Positions 32,174 through 42,722 of a DNA stretch of 64,000 nucleotides are shown one piece after another. The stretch's first letter is position 1. Every line of letters begins with the position of its first letter. Below the pieces are notes generated by a model. That model did no database searches. It worked only from the letters and a program-made list of their open reading frames with translations, and was not told the DNA's origin. The position numbers and the translations under genes are program-made. The stretch is from Agrypnia vestita (taxonomy: Eukaryota > Arthropoda > Insecta > Trichoptera > Phryganeidae): contig JADDOH010000168.1 in the NCBI GenBank assembly GCA_016648135.1, positions 62,001 to 126,000 of the forward strand, given 5' to 3'.

Positions 32174-32640
32174 TTAAATATTTATGTCATTTACTAACAA
32201 GAATTTTGATATTATCTCTATGAGATTAGGTGAGTTCATAGCAAGAAGAATGCAAATATTGGTTGGGAGTCGAAATTTAGCCTCCATCAGCTCCTTGTAA
32301 AGGGTATTAGAGTTCCGCAATGGGCAGGCCAAAAACATGTGATCAAGAGTCTCCTCCTTCGAACCACACTCACATATCGGACTGCCCACTATGTTCAGTC
32401 TGAACAAATGAGCAGCTACTAGATAATGGCTAACTCTCATTCTAGAGATTATGGAGATAGTTCTTTTGGAAAGCTTTTTATTACTTAACCAGGGTTTGCT
32501 AGGAATATTTGTCCGTATACTTTTTAAACGCTTTGCCTTGTGATCACTTGTATCATTCCACAACGATATCCAGAAGTCTTTGGTACGCTTTTTAACACTA
32601 GTCAGTCTATCATTCACTGGGCAGATGAAACGCTATGGGG
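32174..32640 (-). pseudogene. LINE C-terminal zinc-knuckle region (RNase H-bearing type)
   Basis: A 147-codon minus-strand ORF. It contains SIISRMRVSHYLVAAHLFRL NIVGSPICECGSKEETLDHM FLACPL. The S.R.GH......L.R..I..SP.C.CG..EETL.H....C pattern is the cysteine/histidine motif at the C-terminus of I/Jockey-group non-LTR elements, normally after an RNase H domain. The ORF's first residues (DRLTSVKKRTKDFWISLWND) are the linker before it. A stop directly precedes the first Met, and RNase H itself is not recognisable upstream, so this is a 5'-truncated copy. The tail near 32,840-32,875 (AAATAAATCGATTTC) may belong to another LINE 3' end on the plus strand. Confidence 0.75.
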
Positions 32641-33685
32641 GAATTTTTTCTAGTCGAATAAGTTTACAAAATTCTGTATTCGGGTTAGTTATTAATTTCA
32701 TCTGATGATGAAAGGGATTGCGCAGTATAGTAGAGATAAATATAACTCAACGTGTGTGTATTCCTACTTAATCTACATTCAGCGTACGTAGGCAGACATA
32801 CTGAGGGATATCTCGCCAACTCATTGGGTAAATGAGCTCGTAGGAAATAAATCGATTTCAATTTCAATTGAGTGGTATATTTTTTTGTTCATTCATTTCA
32901 ATTCTCACCCGATTGCCGTCAATTAAGATCTGATGTATTTAATTTAGGATAAAGACACTTATTATCTGCTTGTGTGTGGGTTCCTGTGAATACTAAGTTG
33001 TAGGTTCCGTTTACAGTGAGCAGCGCATGTGAAAAAATTAAATATATAAATACTTTTGATGGAAGATAAAAGTCTTTGTCTCTGCGATCCATACAAATTC
33101 CTTAAGTGGAGAGGTGCTGTCATGTTTATCCTACAGATAATATTATCATTAGGAGATTATGTAAATGACTGCATTTTAATCAGACGGGCTAAAAGCAGAA
33201 TAGATTTCTCTTGATAGAGCACAGCTTTCAAGAGATGTAGATATGGTTCTACACGAAAATTTTTAAGCAATTAATCCTTTTAACAATGCGCGGTAAAATG
33301 TTTAATGGCTGATCTTTCTTGAACAAATTGGATTTTGTATTTTCCCAGTTCACTGTGAACATTATTTTTAATTGAAATTTTAAATTTTGACGAGGCAATG
33401 TCGTCATTTATAAAGCTTTTATAATTATTTATATATTTATTACGTTTACACAAGCAGTATTTCAACTAATGTTCAAATGTTAATGGAAAATTTGTGATGT
33501 CATATATTTCACTTGCAAGTGAAAACTGCAACTCACTTTTTAATGCGTTTTTTAAATTAACCCCAAGTTCGGGCCATTGATATGTCATTTAGTAGAGTGT
33601 TGTGCATGCAGCAAGTAGTAATCCTATTTTTAGAATATTTATTTATTCAAAGATATTTGTCAAAACAGAGGAATTTATTTATATA
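32641..33685. other. AT-rich stretch, nothing recognised
   Basis: Apart from the possible LINE tail near 32,840, nothing is recognised. Confidence 0.4.
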
Positions 33686-33960
33686 ATCTATATATATAAA
33701 AATTCAGCCTGCGTATGTTTGTGTTCGCAAAACACAAAAAAGTAACTTGTCGATTGACTTGAAAGTTAGACACAACGTTGCATTCAAATACTCGCTCGTT
33801 CTTATATATCTACTTTGTTTTTATATTCCTACTTTTACATAAATGTCACACCCGTGATAGGTAAAAACATGCATTTTTAAAAACATCTGTTGGATGTAAA
33901 AGCAACACACGCTATACCAGACTGAGCCACAGCAACGCGTGGCCGGGTACAGCTAGTATA
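33686..33960 (+). repeat. Dispersed insect repeat (CTAGCTGTACCCGGCC type)
   Basis: Runs from TATATATAAAAATTCAGCCT to GCAACGCGTGGCCGGGTACA GCTAGTATAA. On the minus strand it opens CTAGCTGTACCCGGCCACGC, a start seen in many insect repeats. No ORF. I do not assign a class. The 26,815 repeat has a related opening. Confidence 0.55.
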
Positions 33961-34517
33961 AAACGATATATATTATCTTACTTTATTTCACTAAAATAAT
34001 AACAGATATTCTTCCCCTAAAACCATATATATATGTAACCCTTATATTTCTACATAATCATATAAAAACAAAAACATGTATGTATTTAAAATATATTAAA
34101 TCAATAAGAAAGAAAAAGATTCCAACATAAAATACAGCAGTGGCGATGACGAAACATATTTATTACGAATAATTTTATTTTATTCTTACATTAAATAAGT
34201 GCATATCGAAAAAAAATTTCACTAAAAATTAATATGATAATAGTAATTTTTTGCTTTTTATTGGATTATTATATTCGTTTTACCAGATTTTTATTATTTT
34301 ATTCGACATTTATCTATAAGAATGTACCTCAACAAACAATCACTTCTTATTCTTATTCCTTTTTTGGAACATATCGACGGTCCTTTCGTATACTATCGAA
34401 TCTGCAAAAAAAAAATCTGTTTTCGTTTCCTCTCTTAAAACATTCAATTTACTCTACATTTGCAAAGGAAAAGTAAACCGTTTTTTAACATTTTCCGAAA
34501 ACATAGAGTAAATCTAA
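33961..34517. other. AT-rich; includes the second copy of the 31,326 block
   Basis: 34,074-34,130 repeats 31,326-31,390. Otherwise no recognisable feature. Confidence 0.45.
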
Positions 34518-34670
34518 AGTAGCCCGTTGGTCTTGTAGTTAGGTCTCGTGATCCGAAGGTCGCGGATTTGAAACTCACTCCAGACCAGCAAGTTAGTCCT
34601 TTTTTCATAACAAAAGCGTTTAGCTTAGTTTGAAAATACGTATTCCGTGTTCGCATCTCTATAAAAAAAC
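34518..34670 (+). repeat. SINE-A copy 3
   Basis: Best-preserved head: A box TAGCCCGTTGG (34,520-34,530) and B-box-like GGATTTGAAACTC (34,564-34,576), then CCAGCAAGTTAGTCC, AAAAGCGTTTAGCTTAGTTT and ACGTATTCCGTGTTCGCATC TCTAT with an A run. The ATTGATGCGAC block is partly deleted. Confidence 0.8.
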
Positions 34671-34939
34671 GTAAATCGGCTTTTTGCAGATTCGTATATG
34701 TTGGAACCGTCGATATATTCTACATCTTTATATCTTTCTTGCTTCAAATTACGCGAATTTTCTTGGTACTTTCCCACCCATGGTTTTTTTTATCACTTCA
34801 CCTACATCTCCAACTATGGAACAAACATGTTTAATTGGATTTAAATTTAAAAAACGCATATTCTGCAGTCTACCAGAATGCAATGCAGAGTCAATGCGAG
34901 CGGAAGAATTCGACGCAATCATGTTTAATTAATCTGAAA

Positions 34940-35115
34940 AAAAGACATGGCGGCGATTTGTTGAGCTAACCACTTCTTCTAGGGGTCCGAGGAACGCGGC
35001 AGAGACGCAGTGACGGTGGGTACAGTTATTCCAGGAATGGCGGCCGGGAAGGCTTGCGGACCCACGTCAGGTCCCGGGACGTGCCGTATGCTGGATGCGA
35101 CCGGCTGAAGACAGC
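34940..35115 (+). other. Unassigned GC-rich segment
   Basis: GGCGGCCGGGAAGGCTTGCG and GTCCCGGGACGTGCC make this one of the most GC-rich spots. Partial translations (GMAAGKACGPTS) suggest no domain. Possibly a piece of a repeat absent elsewhere in the window. Confidence 0.3.
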
Positions 35116-35210
35116 CACTTGACAATAGCGAAGGGAAAAGCTACATTTCAAAATGAAGACTACAACACACACACGTTCACCAGTTTGAAGACTGCAAAGT
35201 GTACACTACA

Positions 35211-35367
35211 ATTGTAGTACTAATGAAGTGAAGTAATGAAGTAATTGTAGTATTAATGAAGTTAAGTAATGCAATGAAGTAATTGTAGTATTAATGAAGG
35301 GAAGTAATGAAATTAAGTAATTGTAGTATTAATGAAATGAAGTGTAATGAAATGAAGTAATTGTACT
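35211..35367 (+). repeat. Tandem array, 33-40-bp unit
   Basis: Units start with ATTGTAGTAYTAATGAA at 35,211, 35,244, 35,282, 35,320 and (partial) 35,360. They contain variable numbers of AAGTAATG steps, so the array is an irregular minisatellite. Confidence 0.9.
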
Positions 35368-35511
35368 GCAGTTGCCGGCAAACTTCTTGAAATTTTTTGG
35401 CGAAGTGGGGGAATGCGCAGAAGACAAAATTTGGGTCTCGTTGGTGGAATGGAACATGCGCAAACTTCCCCCCACTACGCCGTAAAATTTCAAGATGTTT
35501 GCCGGCTACTG
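35368..35511. repeat. Short palindromic MITE, ~52-bp inverted arms
   Basis: Left end CAGTTGCCGGCAAACTTCTT and right end AAGATGTTTGCCGGCTACTG are inverted copies. The arms include GAAGTGGGGGAATGCGCA and its counterpart TGCGCAAACTTCCCCCCACT. A non-repeated centre of about 40 bp separates them. TACT flanks both sides (35,364-35,367 and 35,512-35,515), a possible 4-bp target duplication. No coding capacity. Confidence 0.85.
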
Positions 35512-35887
35512 TACTAGTGAGCTAATTATATTTTTTCCCAAATAAAAATATGTACTTTCAATAACTTTAAAGTGTGTGTAGTTTGTAGTGTGCACTACAC
35601 TTGAAAACGTGTGAAGTGTGCACTTCAATGTAATGTAGTACTACATTGTAGTAGTGAGTACAGAGCGGACCCATAACCACTTCACGATAATTGATCGAAA
35701 ATTCTTATTACGCAAGGAAAAAATATTCGCTGCAAGAGAGATAACTGTTAATAATTCTCGATAATGTTAAGAGGTTCTTAAACAACGGCAAGTTCCGCGA
35801 TTTGGTAAACTCTTGTACCCTTAAACTGAAGAACTGCGATTTTTCTTGTATTCTATGTAATAAAGGAATAGCTAAGGAAGCTATTTT

Positions 35888-36250
35888 TTACTCCCTTTAT
35901 ATTAACTCGTGGCGTCTGCTTGTCTTCTTGTCTGACGAAAAAACTTTGGATCCATTTTAAACCCCTTTCCCGTAATCCAATCGAGCTGAAACTTTGCAAG
36001 CAGACTCGTGGCGACGATCAAGAAGATCTGTCAAATTTTCGTTAAAAAAGATTAATAAATTTTTGGATTTTTCAAATTTTGAATGGTTTTTTCATACAAC
36101 TTATTAAGTTGTATGAATTATTATTACACCCTTTCGTAGCGTCGCCCGACCGAAGCCCAAAGCGTAGGTTAAGCGAAAAAAAAATGTTTCAACTAGTAAA
36201 TGAGAAAGGGAGTATAATGAAAACTTGGTTTTAACGGGATACTTTTTTAT
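35888..36250 (-). repeat. Family W copy 3
   Basis: Minus-strand counterpart of 21,575: TTACTCCCTTTATATTAACT CGTGGCGTCTGC at one end and AAAACTTGGTTTTAACGGG at the other. The central part is deleted. Confidence 0.7.
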
Positions 36251-36364
36251 TAAATTTTTATGGCTTCTTTAACACAGATTGAAGTGAAAACTATCACAGG
36301 TGACATTTGCTGCAACTCAAGTAAAAATTTAAATGTAATCTGATCGAATATAATAATTTCATTG

Positions 36365-36430
36365 TCCGTTCGCCTGTCTGTCCCCGTAACTTCGTGTAAC
36401 GTCTGTAATTTCGTTCGAATTCACGGCTAA
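36365..36430 (+). repeat. Family G copy 3
   Basis: CCCCGTAACTTCGTGTAACG and GTAATTTCGTTCGAATTC match 9361-9400. Confidence 0.55.
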
Positions 36431-36460
36431 AAAATAACCGCGGGTGGAATCGTGAATGTC

Positions 36461-36570
36461 ACATTGTGTAAAGTAATCACTTAAGCCAACCATACGATAT
36501 GGATACAAAAAAGACTTCCGTACTTACTTTTCCATGTACAAAAGTAGCTTCGTCTCTCTATAATATATCT
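36461..36570 (+). repeat. Dispersed repeat family H, copy 2
   Basis: CATTGTGTAAAGTAATCACT TAAGCC, AAAAAAGACTTCCG and AAAGTAGCTTCGTCTCT follow the order seen at 3276. Confidence 0.75.
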
Positions 36571-36659
36571 TGATAAATAATGTCCCCCGGGCATAAAATC
36601 CAGTTTTGTGTTCTTGAAAAATTTGAACATACTCAAGATATTTTAATTTATTTCTTCTT

Positions 36660-36870
36660 TTTTGAGAATTTTTTCGGTTATCGGTCCATAGCGATCATTA
36701 TCTTGCTTGCACCAGCTTCAAATAGCCGGACTGTGAATTTCCGAACCATTTCCGCAGATTCTTCAGCCAGGATATTCTTCCACTTCCAGGACTTCTTCTT
36801 TTCCTTCTGATCACAATATTACCTCGAATGTCGAGATGCTGATGCTTCCCTGGATGTCTCGTGATATGAA
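36660..36870 (-). pseudogene. LINE-gamma fragment 2 (RT C-terminal)
   Basis: Reading across frames on the minus strand gives HITRHPGKHQHLDI, then IRRKRRSPGSGRISWLKNLR KWFG, then a short tail. The HI.R.P.....L...I.GK..GRRSPGRRR.SWLKNLR.WFG arrangement is the C-terminus of a widespread insect LINE. It has 5' truncation and at least two frameshifts. Confidence 0.65.
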
Positions 36871-38038
36871 CAAAATATTACAATTTCAGGGTTATATTTC
36901 CGTGTGCAAAAAATGCTCATCATAAATCATGTTTTTACCAACCTTTTTTGCAGGCATTATTATTAGAATTTTATGTGTCCTTCAATTCCAACACATCCTT
37001 AATGATGTTCTAAATGTTATATATATATATCTGATGAGTTACGAATATGTGTTTACTTATCTTTTTATAATATTGCTTGCTTCGTTACTTCATGACAACT
37101 GTTTTCCGTGATTTAAAAAAAATAAATTTTTGTTATCTTTATCTATATTAGATTTGAATAAGATAAAAAAAGAAGGTTCGCAAATGGACTGAAATATATA
37201 AAAAATGTTAATACGAGTGATGTCAACATGAAATTTCACTAGAAATTATAAAATTACGTAAAAAAAGTATTATACCTCTACTAACATAAAATACAAACGT
37301 TCAAAACTTCATATTTATTAAAAGATTAAAAATATTTTTTTTATGATAAATTTTAGTATCGGGAAAATAAACGAAAAAAATGCAAGTCAGATTTAATTAA
37401 TATTTTTAAAATGTAATGTTTTTTCGTGTAATCTTTAATTTGTTTAAATTATTCCGCGAAGGATTTCGCTTCTAAAGTTTCTTCCTTATTAATTTAATCA
37501 CGCAACCGTTTGAGACACTACGCGTTTATTTATATTTTGAGATAGTGTTATTTAATTATTTGTCCAACAACAAAAGCATTTACAAAAAAGTACGAATTTT
37601 CACCTAAAACAGTCTCTTTGATTCTGAAAGAAAACGAGGTCGCCGTCACGGGCAAAGAAAAAATTACAAGAAAACAAACACGCGATGTGCATATTATCAC
37701 GGACAGCCCGCAGCCTGATAACACGGGATGGTGCGTATGAAATCAGACTCGGTGGATTTGATACTAATTTGAGAAATTTAGAAATCGATGTTTGTCTTCT
37801 TTGATAACTTCAATTACAATTAGTCTTTCTTTTGAATTAAAGAACGATGTTCTTAATGGTGGAAGGTTCTATTTATTCCTGATCTTAATCGCCGCCATTA
37901 GAACCAAAGTACTTCTGTCGCGATCTTTCACATTCCTTCATTTACTATTTACCCATACCAAGTCGCGACAAGGACATAAAGACTTTTTCTTTGACAAATC
38001 CCTTTCGACCTGAAGAAAGCTTGAAAGGGAAATTTATA
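36871..38038. other. No recognised gene
   Basis: A less AT-rich part at 37,620-37,760 (GGTCGCCGTCACGGGC) has no recognisable domain. Confidence 0.4.
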
Positions 38039-38561
38039 CAGGGTGTACCAGAGCTAGCAGCAGAAACTTGGCCGGTAGATTCCTGCCTATGTTATGAGTC
38101 TAAAATGTTCAAGCCACCATAACCTAATAGCGATAGTTATGGAGATATACAGTATCAAAGTTTGCTTTTTTTTTTAAATATTTCTGACTAATTTTTTGCA
38201 AAAAAATTTAACTATCGTTACAGTAATTTACATCAATTATGAAAAATTCATTTTCTTCAATACAACTTAAATAAAATGATAAAACCTAATAAAAAATTTT
38301 TTTTTCAATTTTTGCTAGGTTTTTATCATTTTATTCGACTTGTATTAAAGGGAATGAACTTGTCATAATCAACATAAGTTAATGTAATAATAGTTCAACT
38401 TTTTGGAAAAAATAAGTCAGAAATATTGAAAAAATGCAAACTTCGATACTGCATATCTCCATAACTATTGATATTAGGTCATGGTAGCTTGAACATTTTA
38501 GACTCATAACAAAGGCAGAAATCTACCAGCAAGTTTCTGCTGCTAGCTCTGGTACACCCTG
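38039..38561. repeat. 523-bp fold-back MITE, CAGGGTGTACC termini
   Basis: Starts CAGGGTGTACCAGAGCTAGC and ends with the inverse, GCTAGCTCTGGTACACCCTG. The arms pair almost to the centre (about 38,300) with roughly 15% mismatch: AGTCTAAAATGTTCAAGC, CAAAGTTTGC and TAAATAAAATGATAAAACCTA all have inverted partners. No transposase. The flanking TTATA / TGTAT do not give a clean target duplication. A reduced relative lies at 14,546-14,803. Confidence 0.9.
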
Positions 38562-38599
38562 TGTATTCAACACAGGACGCAGATGGCAAAAAAGATTAA

Positions 38600-38960
38600 A
38601 GATTGAAAATTTGCAAAAGATCATTTTAAAATACAATTTCTATCAAGGTTTATCTAACAAGGTAGTGGCAATCTCTGGTGCTCTAAAATACAACAACTTG
38701 GAAAAATAAAGATGTGGCTATCAAGAGCATGATGCAAATCTTTAAAACATGCGTAAGATAAATAATGACATACGGCGTTGAAGCAACGGCAGACAAAATC
38801 GCGACTATGCCAATATTAAGGACTTCCGAGATGAAAACACTGCGGATGATAGCAGGCAGGTCTTGAGGACTTGCAGAACATCGAATCTTATATAAACGGC
38901 GGTGGAGCCGCGCGGCAACATTCTTAATTTGACGTTTGACAAAGTCATAGAGAAAAGTAG
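38600..38960 (+). pseudogene. LINE reverse transcriptase thumb fragment
   Basis: Across frames: KVVAISGALKYNNLEK, KSMMQIFKTCVR, then IMTYGVEATADKIATMPILR TSEMKTLRMIAGRS before a stop. K...I.G.L.......K..IYKTCVRP.MTYG.E..AD......L...EMR.LR...G is the segment following the polymerase core in a common insect LINE. A distinct family from LINE-alpha, with a similar layout. Confidence 0.7.
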
Positions 38961-39049
38961 CGAATAAGACGGACAGCGATAAGTCACAGAGTACTTAACT
39001 AACTATGTTTGTTTTCTATTATTGAATTTAATTAAATCTGAATTAAAAT

Positions 39050-39225
39050 TTCGTTGCGTTTGCCCGTAACGTCCGTAACTTTCTGGAATTACGATGGAAT
39101 TACAACTTAAAATAATTTGAGTGTGATATGCAATCAGCGCGCGACTCAGGTTACACGCAAGGGTCGCTATTGATTATGATTATGTACTGTGATTTTTCAC
39201 GGGTGTACGGGTAGTATTAAATATT
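39050..39225 (+). repeat. Family G copy 4
   Basis: GCCCGTAACGTCCGTAACTT at 39,062, then GAGTGTGATATGCAATCAGC GCGCG and GTGATTTTTCACGG match 5525-5600 in the same order. Confidence 0.6.
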
Positions 39226-39342
39226 TTACTAGTCGAGTTTACTTTCGAGTTTCAGTCGAGTTGAGTTTTGTATTTCCACCTGAGCCATGCTTTTCTTTAT
39301 TTGAATTTGGTTACTTTTATACTTCACCTGTCCATAAGAAGT

Positions 39343-39720
39343 ACAGCCACTCTCAAAACTCAAATACAAATACATGATATAAAATACAAGACGAAGACAT
39401 AAAATTACACAAAATACAGGAAAAACACCAACACAACACTAGAACGGCTCAAAACTATCACATAACACACGCCAAAACAAAAACAGGACAATCCCGGCTA
39501 ATTTGCAACGGACTAAAACTATACAATGACCTGCCACAATATACCAAACAACTAACCACTGACAAATTCAAAACAGATGTGACAAAAATGCTAAAACTCG
39601 GCCAAATATAAAAAAATGACTTTGTATCTAAATTATATTATTATTACATCCCTATATTGAATCATGTAAAAATGTTATCCATAAACCTTTTAGGTTTCTA
39701 TTATATTTTAAATAAAATAA
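39343..39720 (+). pseudogene. LINE-delta copy 1: ORF2 C-terminus and 3' tail
   Basis: An open frame reads NTRTAQNYHITHAKTKTGQS RLICNGLKLYNDLPQYTKQL and ends KTDVTKMLKLGQI with a stop at 39,609. NTR..........K...Q.....GL..YN.LP...K......FK......L is the C-terminal end of a LINE reverse transcriptase. About 110 bp of 3' UTR follow, ending in AAATAAAATAAATTT. Truncated 5'. A diverged second copy is at 58,150-58,384. Confidence 0.7.
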
Positions 39721-40509
39721 ATTTAAAAAAATAGAAAAATATATAATATTTAATTATAATAGAAAAGACATACAAATAGTTATATTTCATCCTTTTCTTA
39801 GTTTTGTTTATATCATTAAAATGCGTATTCCAGATTAGTGCTGGGAGCTGGGAGGCTTTTATAGCACAGAAACGTAATAAATTTAGTGACAATTTGTATA
39901 TTACCTACATAATAATATTCTAAACTTTATATAATTAATTATAGATTGTGAAAGAGTTCAAGGATAAGAAATCTAAAGAAAGTTTTGCACAATCATAATT
40001 GGTTCAAAATATTTTTGAATTGTCTAACTAGTTTTTTATTTTAATTTTAAATAAACAATACATAGTTACAATATTATAAGTACAAATACAATATAGCTAA
40101 TTACAATAATTTATTTCAAACCAAAGCTACCCAATTCAATAGAGAAATTAAGTGTCTGAATTGGGGGGTATGGCCGATTAAGTTTAGGTATATGTTGGTA
40201 TAAAGAGTATATTTATTTAATAATGGTTTCATTTTTAATAATAATTAAGATACACATAATCAATACATGTTGCGAATCAACCTAGGGGCTGCACATTCCG
40301 TGCACATTCCGAGCGCAGTGACGTGTGTTATCCCAGGAGATCATCGCTTGGAATGTGACTCCTCGTTAACAGCACCGTCTCGATCCACTGAATGTTAATT
40401 GGTACTAGATCACACTGTACCGCAGAAGATCGATGCGCGGTTTAGCATGTCGAGGACTTCTTCAGTGGCGCCAGCGAAAACCCAAACGAAGAGGATGATA
40501 GTAAAAAAA
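39721..40509. other. No recognised gene
   Basis: 40,280-40,500 is less AT-rich (GGAGATCATCGCTTGGAATG, GTGGCGCCAGCG) but no domain or repeat relation is recognised. Confidence 0.35.
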
Positions 40510-41058
40510 GTAACCCATAAAAACCAAGTTTTTATTATACTCCCTTTCTTTGTAAAATATAGCAACAACTAAAGACGAATTAAAACATATAACATAACAC
40601 TAAACTTACAGTAATTTAATATATTTCTAAAATGTCAGATGTTTTGAGCTTTGATAAGACACTTCAAGCTTTGAAGATTAAATTCTAAAAACATTTGTGA
40701 GTCAATTTAGATTTTCGACATTCGTAGTGAAGTACCTATTATGAATACCGACGGAGTAATTCAAATTTAGAAAATATTCCGCGACGTTATCGGGCCGCCG
40801 TTGCTAGTAATCAAACTTTTATAATGATTCCAATTTGAAAAAAACCAATAAAATTTCTAAGAATCCGAAATAATACTATAATTATTAACTTTTTTAACGA
40901 AAATTTGATAGATCTTCTTGATCGTCGCCACGAGTCTACTTGCCAAGTTTCAACTCGATTGGATCACGGGAAAAGGGTTAAAAATTGATGCAAAGTTTTT
41001 TCACCCGGCAAGCCGGCAAGCAAGCAGACGCCACGAGTTAAAAGAAAGGAAATAAAAA
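40510..41058 (+). repeat. Family W copy 2
   Basis: TAACCCATAAAAACCAAG, TACTCCCTTTCTTTG ... GATAGATCTTCTTGATCGTC ... AAAGAAAGGAAATAAAA. About 85% like copy 1 along its length, with small indels. Confidence 0.8.
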
Positions 41059-41313
41059 TAAAGCCGTATATTTCCTTGAAACGAAGTTTCTACATGTAAG
41101 GGCAGTAAAAATCCCTTATTAATAAATTTAACACCCAGATTCAAATGTAAATTAGTGTTGCGAATACTTCAAAATCTAAAAATAGGTGTCGCGTCAGCCG
41201 TGCATTTAATACAATTTGAATTATTATTAATATTTAAAGCATATTAACTTTGTAGTCAGACATTTTAACAAAATGTTATTTATGTTTGTATATATATATA
41301 TATACACCACAAC

Positions 41314-41448
41314 CATAGTATTATTTATACACTAATACTCTTCACTGCGTATTACTCTAACCAAAGGTGCATGTTGTTAGCCTTTAGTTAGAGTAACACG
41401 CATGTGAAGAATATTTTGTGAGGATGTTGGTGTGTAAATAATACTATG
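41314..41448. repeat. Palindromic element
   Basis: Outer arms CATAGTATTATTTATACAC and GTGTAAATAATACTATG. Inner arms CTTCACTGCGTATTACTCTA and GAGTAACACGCATGTGAAG. Outward, CACCACAACC and GTGTAGTGG extend the pairing. Just right of it, CCTGACAAAGAGACGG is a decayed hammerhead-like start. Confidence 0.8.
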
Positions 41449-41469
41449 CCAGTGTAGTGGTTGTCCTGA

Positions 41470-42539
41470 CAAAGAGACGGGTTACGTCACAAAAAAGTAA
41501 TTTTAGTGGTTATATATTAACATAAATAAATTTTGTTAAATTTGAATTATTTCTAAACTCCCAACTCATTTTAGTTGTGAGTAAGGATTAAATATATTTT
41601 TACATTCCGCTGTCAGTCGGTGTATCGGGGAGGTATTGCGTTGCATTGAAAAATTGAAATAAAATTTGTTCGAACTCTGAATCATATTCAGTACAGTACA
41701 CTGGTAATTCGTCATCTTCATCCCCTTGTCATAGTAGGGTTGGAGACCCAAAGGCTCTACAAAGTCAAATTATGAAGTTCTACCAACAAACCGGAGAAAT
41801 AGTGAATTTTAATTAGGGTATACGAGTAAATAATTTTCAGGGTTACAGAACATGACGCGTCTAAAAAATTAATTCGTCTTTTGTATATACAGAGACGACC
41901 AATTTGCTACGACTGGCTGCCCCAAATAAAGACGTCGGTGTTGATGTCTTGGATAACCTGCAAAAATTGAAATAAAACAGCGTCATTTTTGACAGTTTCG
42001 CGGTTCACATCATGGAAGTACATCTTTAACACTTATTTTTATCTTAGTTCTATTACTTTTTTATCATGATACATTTTTCTTTTATTATTACTGCCCTATC
42101 AAAGTTAAAAACATGTGCATGGGAAGTAGGAGACAATTGTTAATATAAGATGTAGAAATTTTATGAAAAAATACAAATTCTTAAGAACTAAAGAGTTTTT
42201 AAATAAGACCGTCAATATAAGAGAGTAAATTTAAGAGTTTAATAAAAATTGAAATAATAATATTTCCGGCGTATCCTAGTGTAATGCTAGTAATTCGGAA
42301 GAATTTCATTACACAGATAAAGGATACTGCTAACAAAACTCCAAAATCAATATAGATGTCTCATTAGCGACATTTGTAATCATTTAAGGGGAATGAAAAA
42401 GCTTTGGTGCGGACAGCGCTGAGGATTATTACAACTCATGTGTGAAACGTGGCGTATAATTTAAATATATACAACTTCCAAAAATTAGTAGACATGGTAT
42501 TCTATCATGGGTGGAAATGGCTTAAAAATTGAAATGAAA
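41470..42539. other. AT-rich stretch, nothing recognised
   Basis: GTCATTTTTGAC at 41,982-41,993 shares the core of the 9554 palindrome. Nothing else is recognised. Confidence 0.4.
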
Positions 42540-42722
42540 ATTGTGTAAAGTGATCACTTAAGCCAGCCGTACCATAGGTCGTAAGCCCTATAATAATAAA
42601 AATAATATTTGGATAATTTATATAGCGCCGTTTTCACCGGCGCCACCTCAAGGGCGCTATGTACACCCAAAGACTTCTATACCTACTTTCCCATAAAAAT
42701 ACAGTTTCGTCTCTGTGAGACA
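42540..42722 (+). repeat. Family H copy 3, interrupted by a 77-bp insertion
   Basis: TTGTGTAAAGTGATCACTTA AGCC and AGGTCGTAAGCC on the left, AAAGACTTCTATACC and ACAGTTTCGTCTCTGTGAG on the right. In the copy at 3276 these are almost adjacent. Here they are separated by 42,592-42,668. Confidence 0.8.
42592..42668 (-). repeat. GGCGCTATATAAAT element nested in family H
   Basis: Minus strand: TAGCGCCCTTGAGGTGGCGC CGGTGAAAACGGCGCTATAT AAATTATCC, ending in an ATT-rich tail. A 5'-to-3' layout with a simple-repeat tail suggests a retroposed element. Related copy at 20,863. Confidence 0.6.

Noticed and set aside
35211..35367. CRISPR-like array
   Set aside because: The repeats are contiguous and of variable length with no spacers, and this is animal DNA. 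It is a minisatellite.
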